Assembly (NCBI GenBank): GCA_003255065.1
Contig: QAOA01001581.1
Span: 40,757-104,756 of the forward strand
Origin: Cercis canadensis
Lineage: Eukaryota > Streptophyta > Magnoliopsida > Fabales > Fabaceae
DNA length: 64,000 bases
Direction of reading: 5' to 3'
The translations under genes and the position numbers were made by a program. This document shows positions 21,236-31,676 of this stretch, piece by piece. A model generated the notes under the pieces. That model was not told the origin of the DNA and searched no databases. It saw only the letters and a list, made by a program, of their open reading frames with translations. The number at the start of each line of letters is the position of its first letter. Position 1 is the first letter of the stretch.

Positions 21236-24119
21236 TGAATTTATTGCATCTTTACTATCAAAACAAATTCTCCTTAGAGTTATCTTAGGCTTTTCTACAC
21301 TACCCTTTGAATATCCAGAGTGTAATTTTTTTTATATTTATTCATTTTTGCTAAATAAATTTGTTCCAGTGTAGCCTTTTTTATTTGGTTGTAGCGGATG
21401 AAAGGAACTTAAATTCATTGCTTCACAAAGCATGAAAACAGCTTCCGTTTTGTGTAGAAGTCTTTTTCCTTCGCCACTGAGCTTTTCTCAGTTGATGGGG
21501 GGACGCAATTTTCAAGAATTAAAATGACTTAAACACAATTTAGAAAGAATATTTAGAGTTAATTAACTTCTTAATTTGTACATTTTTGGCTTAATTATAA
21601 TTTTAAAAAGACTAGTTGTTCTTGACCGTAGATATGCCATTTTTATCAATACGAGGCTCAGATTTATTTGACATGGCATTGTCATGTTGGGGTAAAAGAA
21701 GAAGATCCTGATTATAGTAATGTCTTATAATGTCTAGTAATTGATAAGAAAGCAAAAGATCTCAAATGAGCTAACATAATATTAAACAAGATTCAGTAGA
21801 AGAACTCAGAAAATTAGCAGGATAAAAAATATTATAGCCTTTAATCCCAAAAGAAAGATCCGATATATATAAATGCTAATTTAAATTCGGGGACTTCTAA
21901 GCTACCCTCCTTAAAAATAGAAAACACTTTCAATGGGAGTTCGAGGAGGAATGAACTTTTGATTTTAGTATCATCATCGAGTTACCCAGTATAAGTCACA
22001 TCCCTAAATTATTGATAAAATTTGAGTTTAGCATAACCAAAAAAAAAAATTTAATATACTTTCTTTCGTGTTTCTTATATTGCTCCATTTATAAACACAT
22101 GCTAAGTAACTTGATTTTTCGAAATTTTCATGGTGATACCAAAATTAAAAGTTTGTTGCGCCCCTTTAAATTTAGACGTTGAACACAACTAATCCAAACA
22201 TCAAAGTTGCTTAACACCAGTCAGTGTATATATATATATATATATGCCCACTAGCAGAAGTTGCAGTAGCACTTGCAAACCTTGCGAATGCAGTCACTCT
22301 TACATGTTATGTCAAAAGCGCGACAGTAAACCCTATCACTTTCACCCCAACATTTTGGATTTGCAGAATTTGTCCTTACTGTCAATGATACATGCATATA
22401 TATATATAAGAATTAGTCAAAGGATTTTGAAGTTAATCTATGTTATATTTAATACCATTCTACCAATGGGATTTGCTAAGTACACCCCATCTTAGCATTA
22501 CGCCGCTACCATTTCACCTAATTGGGTAGGTTCTAGGGGGTACAGTTTGGTAGCGAGAATTTTGTTGCTAGAATTAGCGGTGAGAATAATGTGGACTTAT
22601 AACCACCCTTAGATAAATATGTTGTTCTTATCACTTTGTTTCATTCAACAATCACTTTAGATTCTGACCTGATTTTTTATTGACTAAATAATATTATTAT
22701 TAAGAAATCTAGCTATGCCTATGTACGCTGATTTTATCTTACTAAACCCACATATTTTTCTTCTTAGCTCACCAAGGATCATATACACACACACTCTCCC
22801 CTTTTCACTCTTTCTCCATCATCCCTCTTTACCTCACTCTTTCAGAATCATCAGAGAGGCTCACTTAACCTTCACTCTCATGGATTCACTTAGCTCAAAC
22901 CCATATTTTCAGATATATTTACCAACATATTTGAAAATATCCTTTTAAGACTTTCATCCTCACATTGCTTCACTGATCTTCTCTTGTTGATTGCTGCTGC
23001 TACCTTAGGCCACAACCATCCTGCAAGATGCATGTAGGTCCTCTTAGTGCAGCACACACTGCATAATAGAATCTATAAGCTGTTGTTGCTTGATAACCAA
23101 TTAACAGCCACTGATTATCATTTTTTGAGTAACACCTAAAGGATTAAAAGCTTTATTCAACCACACAAAATGGCTTCTTATATGGTGTAACAATCATATG
23201 ATTTATAACAATTTATTATGGTAATTAATATGAAGAATAATGTGCTATTAAGTGGCTAATGTCTAGTAGGCTAATGGTCATAGAATATGATTATAAATAT
23301 GTGGTTTATCTACTTGAAAAGATGGTGAAGTTATATGTGTGAAATACGAGACATTATATAAAAGTGCCTATACTATATTGTATGTAAATGTTAGACAAAA
23401 AGGTGTTGAAAAGAGTCATATAAACAATATGGCTGTTGTGCAGAGTTTAAGATATAAAATATAGCTGTTGTGATATTATATCATAGAGATAATGAGTCTA
23501 GAATTAAATCTCTTAGAGATATATTGAGATTACATGTAAAAGATATGAATTGACATAAAAGAGAGTAAGTGACTCATGCCTCATCTAACTTTACACGTTT
23601 AGTTTTTTGGCAATTATATTCTTTTGTATTGTATTTTTAATTTTGCAACCTTTGTAATAATAAAATGTGGCATTTTGTTTTTTGGCTTTTTTTTTTTCCT
23701 GAAAAGAGATCAAATTAGTAATAATGCCTGCAAATTTAAGATTTGTGTGCATCAGAAATCACCTTTAATTTACTTCTTTAGTGATTTTTATTTAAGATAG
23801 TTTATTCACTGATGCGTGATTTTTGGAGTGTCTAAATCGAAATGGGCTCCTGTTGTAGACTGATTAACATATGATGGGCTTTGGGGAAATCCCATCCTTG
23901 ATTTTGGCATATCTATTGAGGGCGAACTCACCTCTTTATATACTTAAATTTATAAATCATCTTTTCTTTTTTATCTATGAATAAACATATAGAAATGCAT
24001 TTTTGAGATGGTCAAAGATTTTTTTTAAATAATTGAGATCTCATGCTCGAATCTTTATTTCTCTATATCCCAACTAAAAAATAAAAAAGGCTTGGCAACG
24101 AGATTGTTGTTGCTAGAAT
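21236..24119. other. AT-rich intergenic DNA, no gene identified
   Basis: No domain is recognisable on either strand. A TA microsatellite lies at 22226-22245. A CT-rich, leader-like stretch at 22770-22990 looks like a 5' untranslated region but is not followed by a convincing reading frame. 23200-23600 is AT-rich with frequent TATGATTATAAAT-type motifs. Confidence 0.45.
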
Positions 24120-24584
24120 TACATTGAGAATAATGTAAACATATAATCACCCTAAGATAAATATGTGATTTTTATTAGTTTGTTTCTTTTAACTAAAACT
24201 ACGAAAATGAGCTAAGCCCGATGAGTTAACCTATTTTAGCACGATAAAATAGAGAATTAAACTCTAAATTTGGTGGCCCAAATAAAATCGGGCCAAATTT
24301 GCCTAACCCAAATTAGCCTGTAGCCTATTCATATTCGGGTCAAGTTGGCTTNTACACTGAGAATAATGTAAACATATAATCACCCTAAGATAAATATGTG
24401 GTTTTTATTAGTTTATTTCTTTTAACTAAAACTACGAAAATGAGCTAAGCCCGATGAGTTAACCTATTTTAGCACGATAAAATAGAGAATTAAGCTCTAA
24501 ATTTAGTGGCCCAAATAAAATCGGGCCAAATTTGCCTAACCCAAATTAGCCTGTAGCCTATTCATATTCGGGTCAAGTTGGCTT
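24120..24584. other. Direct repeat around single n (probable assembly joint)
   Basis: About 232 bases (24120-24351) repeat at 24353-24584 with few differences, separated by n at 24352. The sequence is non-coding. The join lies just outside the left edge of segment B, so it could hide or create sequence at that duplication boundary. Confidence 0.7.
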
Positions 24585-25222
24585 TGTTGGCCCGAATTTT
24601 TTTTTTACAAATTGATACTTTAATAGTCTATTTTTTTGACAAACTCCGAACCTGTGGACCACTTCAGGGCGAGCGGGGCGGAGAAAAGGATCACATAAAC
24701 CACTTTTTGGTACAAATACTTTTAGCTGAAGTAGATTATGAACTTGGTGTGAACAAACATGGTCATGAATATCAAGGAAACGCAAAATTTATAAGAAAAT
24801 TGCTGTTATCTTGTTCTGCTACTTTCTGCTACTCCTACCTCTTGTTTTGTTTTTTTTTTTTCCAAGGTTACTTATTCGCATTTAGGCAATTTGGGTATTA
24901 GTTAACCAAGTTTTTCTTGGTCGGTCATGACTGAAGCAAGGAAATTTGGTATATATTAGCCAAATGCAATTATTTTGAAGTCTCTTGGGGACTGAATTTA
25001 TTTTCCGTGGCATTTTGATTCTGTTTGTTTCGACGGAAAATATTTTTTTTAGAAAAAAATTTATCGCGTAATTTTTTTTGTTTGTTTTACTAGAAAAGAA
25101 ATTTAATAAAAAAAAATATTTTCTATCATGAAAATTTTATGTTATTTTGTCTAAAAAAATTTTCTTTCAAAAAGTGAAAGAAATTTTTTCTCTCCCAACC
25201 TCGATACAGTTCTTCTTGGATG

Positions 25223-25739
25223 CAATATTTTAAAAATTGAACAGATGAGCGAACTGGTGTGACAAAAAATGATTAGTCGGACCGGTTGAATCGAAATTTT
25301 TTTCAAATTTAAAAATTCACAAAGAAAAAATATATGAAAGATGAAATATAAATTATCAAACTTAACTCATAAATAAAAGTCTAAAACTTAAAGATTGAAA
25401 TAACTAAAAATCAAAAGATAGAAAAACTTAATCTATATACACCTAATTTAAAGTGATACCCTATAACAAAATTAGATTGTTTCAGTAGTTAACATCTCTT
25501 TTTAAGTTCACATACCCTTAACATAATCAAGTTCATAATTTCTTACATAACAAAATTAGATAATAAGAACAAATAAATAAATGACCAGATAATCATAACA
25601 AGAAAAAAAAAAAAAGACATAATCACATAGTATTAGTTAAACAAATAAATAAATAAATAATCAAGAAACCAATAAAATTGTGCATAATAGACTAAGAGAA
25701 AAAAAAAATGCAATATGACAGGCAACTCAACTTGGTCTA

Positions 25740-25789
<50 letters not shown>

Positions 25790-26133
25790 TTGATTTTATA
25801 AATATATTTGTACTTTTTATTTACCTATTATAACAAAAAGATATATTAAATATTAAAAAGTAGATATAATGATAAGTAATTCAACTTAGTCTAGTGGTAG
25901 TTGTCATTTCTTAACAGTTATGAACAGCACATGGTCACTTTCTACTTCTCCAAATAAATTTTTTAGAGAAAAAGAGAACCAGCCAGTTATTAAAAATTAG
26001 AACTGATTCACCTATTCGGTTCTAAGCGGTTCAACTAGTAAAATGAGTTAATGGTATCAACCGAACCGGTATCTTCACCGGCACTGATCCAACCGGTCGG
26101 ACCGGCAGGTCCGGTTCGGCTTTTAAAACATTG
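25223..26133. mobile_element. Non-autonomous DNA element with CAAT(A/G)TTTTAAAA ends
   Basis: It starts CAATATTTTAAAA (25223) and ends TTTTAAAACATTG (26133), imperfect inverted termini, with CCGGTCCG-type subterminal motifs near both ends (25270-25300 and 26060-26115). The interior is AT-rich and has no transposase. I could not see a clear target duplication (cttggatg left, gagagaga right), so superfamily and exact ends are uncertain. It contains the TA microsatellite at 25743-25786. Confidence 0.55.
25743..25786. repeat. (AT)22 microsatellite
   Basis: An uninterrupted AT dinucleotide run of 44 bases, directly after ggtctagtg. It is likely to be length-variable between individuals. Shorter TA runs occur at 22226-22245 and about 40662-40692. 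Confidence 0.95.
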
Positions 26134-27432
26134 GAGAGAGAGCGTCCCCTCGACGCTCTGCCCCTCTGGTTCGTCTTCCTCACTGCACCTGTTCTCTCCT
26201 CTCATTGGAGTCCTGCCTCGCCAGTAACCTCATCGGCGTTCTCCCCGCTGTCTAAGCTTTGCCGTCGTTGGTCCTCAGATTTAGCACCGCCACCGTCACG
26301 GGTCTCTTGAATTTTCTTCCTCGTCTGATTTGTAAGTTCGCACCTTCCTCATCTGGTTACTCACTGTTGAATTTCTGAAACCCATGTTGTATTTCTTGTT
26401 GTTATGAATCTGGTTACTGCTGCAATTTGCTTTAATCAATAAAACCATTATAATCGTAGAATTTTTATTCTGCTGCATTTGATTCATCAACATAAATGCT
26501 AATTCTAGGTACAGAAGAAACTACATTTGGATTGACATTATATTCTTTTGCTGGTAAATATAATTCTTTTTTTTTTTTTTTTTAATTCCCAAATGAGAGA
26601 AATTGCTTTGGACTAAATTGGTGGAATTTTAATTTGTTTGGCATTAATGTGGATCACTGTTCTAGAATTTTAAAGTCGCATATGGACTCTAGTGTGATTG
26701 ATTTTTAATTCTTAGTAGTCTCCATATTCTAAGAAGGGCAAGTTGGAGTTTTTGCCTAGGTTGGTTGAATGTGGATCACTGTTCTGTGATCTTGGCTTTG
26801 CTTTGAGCATACAGATATATATTATTGTGCTAAAATCAGTCATCTTTTCCCATTACTCTGTATATGATTGTTTATTGCTATTGATAAGATCTAATATGAT
26901 TGTTTTTTATTCTGTATAGTGCAAATAGAACTGAAAATGCTTCATGAGTTTGACTGAACTCTCCATTATCAACTTATCAAGGAAGTAAGAATTGTTGAAT
27001 GAAGGTCTTTGGCTTCTCATGGATCTTGACTTTAGGAATTGTCTGTGGATGTGTCTAAAATTTTATATGGGATAGATTGGCCAGGGATTGAATAGATAGA
27101 GTTTCTTAAGGATGTAGAAAAGGATTATGGCTTAATGGATGCCAATATGCACTGAGAAACTTATGTGACTGTTATAAAAACCGTTATTTAAAGTAGATAA
27201 TAATGGCACAAAAATACCAAGTCAGCACAAAAACTTACTCAGAATTATTTAAGCATGCGATCCTATCTTTGGCTCAAACAAAAGTCAATTTATGCCAATA
27301 TGCTGCATATTTTCTATATATCTCTTTGTAATCAATAAATCGGATTATTTGGGAACTTTCTTCATGCCAACATTCACGTATCATGCCTGAGATGTTCATA
27401 GTCTAACTGTCAATGTTTGGTTCTACTTTCAG
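26134..27432. other. Leader-like and intron-like sequence before the hydrolase exon
   Basis: A GC-richer, CT-rich stretch (26140-26320) resembles a 5' untranslated leader with promoter-proximal composition. A T-rich intron-like region then runs to the acceptor at 27432. I find no additional exon of the hydrolase family on this strand. Confidence 0.4.
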
Positions 27433-27533
27433 GGGTTACTATTCCAATTTGTGTTCTTGGAGCTGAGATAGACAGAACTTCTCCTCCAGAAGTTGTTAAC
27501 CAGTTTGAAGAAGTCCTAAGTGCTAAACCTGCG
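27433..27533 (+). pseudogene. Dienelactone hydrolase-family exon (isolated)
   Basis: A 101-bp exon is bounded by TTTCAG and GTAACA and encodes GVTIPICVLGAEIDRTSPPE followed by VVNQFEEVLSAKPA. This matches the part of plant dienelactone hydrolase / endo-1,3;1,4-beta-glucanase-like proteins that carries the Asp of the Ser/Cys-Asp-His triad (GAEID). No upstream exon with the nucleophile and no downstream exon with the His are recognisable nearby, so it is a fragment. It lies in sequence found only in copy B. Confidence 0.7.
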
Positions 27534-28049
27534 GTAACAAGATCTCTTCTTTCTTCTGCTATTTTTTTATATTACCTTGATGACTTGCCTATGATAATAT
27601 ACATTTTCAGTCAGAAATATATGGTATTTTTTTTTTTAGGTTATAAGAAAATAAAATATACGGTAATATACATTTTCTCCAAGTTGCATGTATCCTGTTT
27701 GGTTCTCATTCATAGCATCCCATTCTGCCTAATGTCTCATTTTGGAACTGAAGAAACATGCATAATCACCATCCTCCTGCCTTTTTTCCATCATCCTTAA
27801 GGTAATTAACTTTATTCAAATTTTAGTCTAAGCTTCTGAATTAGTGAAACAACTTTTTTCTTAAAGCTCTTGCACTTGATCAGTAGCTGTTCATTGTAGT
27901 ACTTGTTTAAGGATAATAAGAATGGCTTTTGAACTGTGAAGGAAACAATATGTTTACTTTCTAATGAACTTAGAATTCTTTTAAAGCTCCTTCCATGTCC
28001 AGTTGAATATATCAGCCATTTACTGTGTTGCAAGTGCCATGTATATTGT
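27534..28049. other. Non-coding, no gene seen
   Basis: T-rich sequence follows the hydrolase exon. I looked for the expected next exon of the family and did not see it. Homology to segment A resumes near 28050. Confidence 0.45.
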
Positions 28050-28470
28050 TAGTTTGCTTGGTTCTGGTTCCTGTAGTGGGTTATAATTTCTGCTTTTCCA
28101 GCATGATTACTTCTATCCATAAATTTGTTAGTTTTATAAGCAGGTGGGGTTTGTGTAAAATTACTTTTTAGTTATTTTGTCATTGGCTACTTGTAAAATT
28201 AGTTTCTTAGTCTGCTTGGTTCATGATCCCATAGTGGGTTATAATTTCTGGTTTTCCAGCATGATTTCTTATCGCCATAAATTTTATAGTTTTATAAGCT
28301 GGTGGAGTTTGTCTAAAATTAGTTTGCAGTTATTTTTTTTGGGGCTAGTTATAAAATTAGTTTGTTAGTTTGCTTGGTTCTGGTTCCTGTAGTGTGTGTG
28401 TAATAATTTCTGCATTTCTAGCATGATTTCTTATAGCCATAGTTTCTTGCATGATTTCCAGAAATAACTA
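28050..28470 (+). repeat. Degenerate tandem repeat upstream of PPR copy B
   Basis: This is the counterpart of the array at 15058-15560, with the same unit landmarks (tagtgggttataatttctg, ttccagcatgat, gttagttttataagc). Its presence in both segments dates it before the segmental duplication. Confidence 0.7.
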
Positions 28471-28958
28471 ATTGCATATTTGCCTCTTCTATTGTCGCCT
28501 AAATTACCATTAAGGATCTGGATATAGCACTGGTTGTGAAATATGAAATGCATAGAGAAAACACATGTCACTTTTATATTGTGGTGAAGTTATATCAGTT
28601 GGAGACTTGGAGTGTTTAATCTTTTAACTATGATTAGGATATATAGGTCTATAATATGAGCATATCTGATCTATAATTACCTAATGAGTTGTGATTATTA
28701 GCTATTATTTGCAGAGCTTGACTCTGTTCTCTAGTTTACTTGTTCTCTATTATTTGCAGATCCCATCTCATGCTTTGGGTGTCAATATAGCACTACCTTA
28801 CTTTTTTGGACAGGTAGGTCCGCAAGTCCCCATAAATAAATGTCCATCAAAGGACTGCTGAGGCATTGATCAGCCCATAATTCCTGTTGTCTTCTGGTTT
28901 TGCTGTAACTAACCCCCATGCTACCCGCCTCCACCACTAGGGTGGGAGTAATGTTAGC

Positions 28959-29832
28959 ATGCTGTTTCCCTGGCTTCAATTAAAGCCGAAGCTACTCTTG
29001 CTTGTCTGTCCCTTCTCCAACACAAAATCCAGCCTTCTCTTCTCTACTACACCCACGTTCCGGGGTCTTGCATAAGTGAATCTTGGTCCAGGGTCTTCTG
29101 AACTTGGTCAACAACCTCATTGGTTCATACATAGCTTGCAATTGTACTATTGGTGCTATTTTGCTATTGGAGCACCTTCACCCTTCCCCAGGTTCAGTGC
29201 TCTGGTGGAATCAACTGATAAGGCGTGCAGTTGACTATGGAAACTCTGATGATGTTTTGGGTCTTTACCTTTGAATGAAGAGACTTGGCTGGATGCCCGC
29301 ACTATACCTACCCTTTTGTTCTCAAAGCCTGTGGTGAGCTTCCATAATTCCAAAGGGGTGCTCCAGTTCATGCTGCTGTGTACAGAAATGGGTTCGAGTT
29401 GAATTTTTTTTGTTTGTAATGCCACGGTTGCAATGTATGGTAGGTGTGGTGCAATAGGTGATGCACAGAAAATGTTTGATCAATTGTGTCAAAGAGGGAT
29501 TGTGGGCTTAGTTTCTTGGAATCCTATAGTATCTACTTATGCACTAGCCGGTGATTTGAAGAATGCACTTGAAATGTTTGACCTAATGACTAATGTTTGA
29601 CTCAATATGTCCAATAGAAAGGGATGTGGTTACTTGGACTGTGATGATTGGTGGGTATGCCCAACACGGTGATGCCAACCATGCACTACAACTTTTCTCC
29701 GAAATGTTCAAAATAGGAAACTCTATAAAACCAAATGATTTTACATTATCTTGTGCCCTTATGGCTTGTGCTCGGTTGGCAGCATTACGGTTTGGTAGGC
29801 AAATTCATGCCAATGTTCTGCACAATGGATAT
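28959..29832 (+). pseudogene. PPR-DYW copy B, 5' part (interrupted by copia element)
   Basis: The ATG at 28959 corresponds to 15735 in copy A. The leader peptide is followed by a deletion of about 55 bp that shifts the frame and reaches a TAA near 29070. A TGA follows GLYL near 29272. Around 29591 about 800 bp of copy A (16417-17203) are missing, fused at a shared aatg, which removes several repeats. 29593-29830 stays open (RDVVTWTVMIGGYAQHGDAN) until the copia element enters after HNGY. Together with 34766-35776 it forms the second copy of the gene. Confidence 0.8.
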
Positions 29833-29980
29833 TGTTAGAATATTAGCTGTAAATACTATAGTTATTATAGTATATATTTAGGCTTGTAATTAGCTTATGA
29901 TTATGCTCATTATTGTTGTACAATTAATATAAATAATAGCTATGAGGAGCTAGTCTCACAACCTTTCCACTATTCTTACA
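29833..29980 (+). repeat. 5' LTR of copia element 1
   Basis: 148 bp, TGTTAGAATA...TATTCTTACA. Very short for a copia LTR. It directly abuts the primer-binding site. A TATA-like atataaata occurs near 29927-29935. Confidence 0.95.
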
Positions 29981-29992
29981 TGGTATCAGAGC
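29981..29992 (+). promoter_or_regulatory. Primer-binding site, initiator-Met tRNA type
   Basis: TGGTATCAGAGC immediately follows the LTR, the standard complement to the 3' end of plant initiator methionine tRNA used by many copia elements. Confidence 0.95.
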
Positions 29993-30420
29993 AATTTTAG
30001 TGAGAAAAACTTCTCCATTCCTGCTGTGAATTTTCCAGTGGTGTTTTTCCCCCTCCTTGTTGTGTTATTACTCCAACAGTGTTCTAATACTAGGGTTTAG
30101 TTATTGTGTCTCTATCCAGCCACCCTAGGACTCGAGCTTCACAATTTTGACCCCACAGTCAACCTCATAACTCTCCGACTGGCCTTTCCCCGGAGACTCG
30201 CCGCCGCCGCACGCGCCATTCCAGTCTCTGCGCGTGACGCCCACGTGCCGCCAGCTTCTTCCGCACATGGAGGCGCGTGTATTCTCCGATCGCAGTGAAA
30301 CTTTCTAGATCTCTCCTCCGGCGTATTTTCGACCTGTTCCTACCCTTACTTTGGTATTTTCTAACCTAGACAACATCATAACAATTTTGCTCCTCTTTGT
30401 TAACGGTTAGTAATATCCAA

Positions 30421-31487
30421 ATGGCCTTTTCAGACAAGGAAACTTCTGGTCATCATTCATTCCTTACTTTTTCTTCTACTCAGACTATCTGTGCCGAGAA
30501 ATTAACTGGTTCTGGCAATTATATGACTTGGTCAGCCTCTGTGGAGTTGTGGTTTTTAGGTCAAGGCCATAAAGAACACTTAGTAAAACAAATTAAAGAC
30601 ATCCCTGCGAAAGATCAGCCTAAGTAGAAGTAGGCTGATGCTTATCTCTGTAATGTTCTTTGGCAGTCTATTGATTGTGCTCTTGTTGGCCAATATCATC
30701 CTTATCATACTTGCTATGAGGTTTGGCAGAAGGCCAAGAAACTCTACTCCAACGATATAAATCGTTTGTATACTGTTGTCTCTCAGATGAAAACAATTAA
30801 GAAGCAGGATCTGGATATGCAAACTTATCTGGGGCAGATCGAGACTTTTCAGCAGGAATTTAATAAGATGATGTCATTTTCAACTGATGTTGCTCAACAA
30901 AAGGCACATCATGGCAAATTCTTCATGGTCCTTGCACTTGCCGACTTGCCCTCTAAATTGGATTTGGTTCGTAATCAAATTTTGGCAAACCTTGGGTTCC
31001 TACTATGGACACGATATTTGAGCAGTTAATCCATATTTCCGTACATACAGGTATCTCTATTTCGACTACCCCAACTGATTCTACTATTCTAGCCTCTCAC
31101 GAGAACTATCGAGAGGATGGTAAGAGAGGACGTGGTGATCAGCGAGCTCGAAATAGAGATCGCCCTCGGTGTACTCACTACCATAAAATTGGCCATACAG
31201 TAGATCACTGCTTTCTTCTTCATGGTCGACCTCCTAAGACTGCTAGTGTTGCACAATATGATTCCTCCTCTGGCACTACATCCATCTCTGTTGCTGATTA
31301 CAATGAGTTCCTAAGACTCCAAGAGAACAAGCAATCCACCTCCATAGCCTCTATTGCTCAGACTGGTAATCCTATTGCGTGCATCTCTCAGTCATCCTCT
31401 CTTGGACCTTGGGTTCATGATTCTGGTGCTTCTGATCACATGTCTAGTAACAAGAATTTAGTTTCTCATATCACTTATTCTAATTGA
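30421..31487 (+). pseudogene. Copia element 1: gag and protease, broken
   Basis: The ATG at 30421 begins MAFSDKETSGHHSF. The gag core follows (EKLTGSGNYMTWSASVELWF). Two TAG codons interrupt it at 30625-30633, and a frameshift lies near 31000. The zinc knuckle reads CTHYHKIGHTVDHC, with Tyr in place of the second Cys. The protease active site WVHDSGASDHMS is intact in sequence near 31408-31443, just before a TGA at 31485. Gag forms the particle and the protease matures Gag-Pol. Neither can be made from this copy. Confidence 0.85.
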
Positions 31488-31676
31488 TTATCCACTGTTA
31501 CCTTAGCCGATGACTCACAAACTAAAGTCAAAGGCATTGGACAGGCCAAACCCTTACCCTTCATATCTTTAAATTTTGTTATCTTTGTGCCTGGGTGTCT
31601 ATTTAATTTGATTTCTGTCAGCAAATTAACCTAAACCCTACCATATTCTGTTACCTTTGTAGCTAATTCGGTTCAT

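Noticed and set aside
30104-30298. GC-rich 64-codon frame in the copia leader
   Set aside because: It sits between the primer-binding site and the gag ATG and has no domain. It is untranslated leader of the element.
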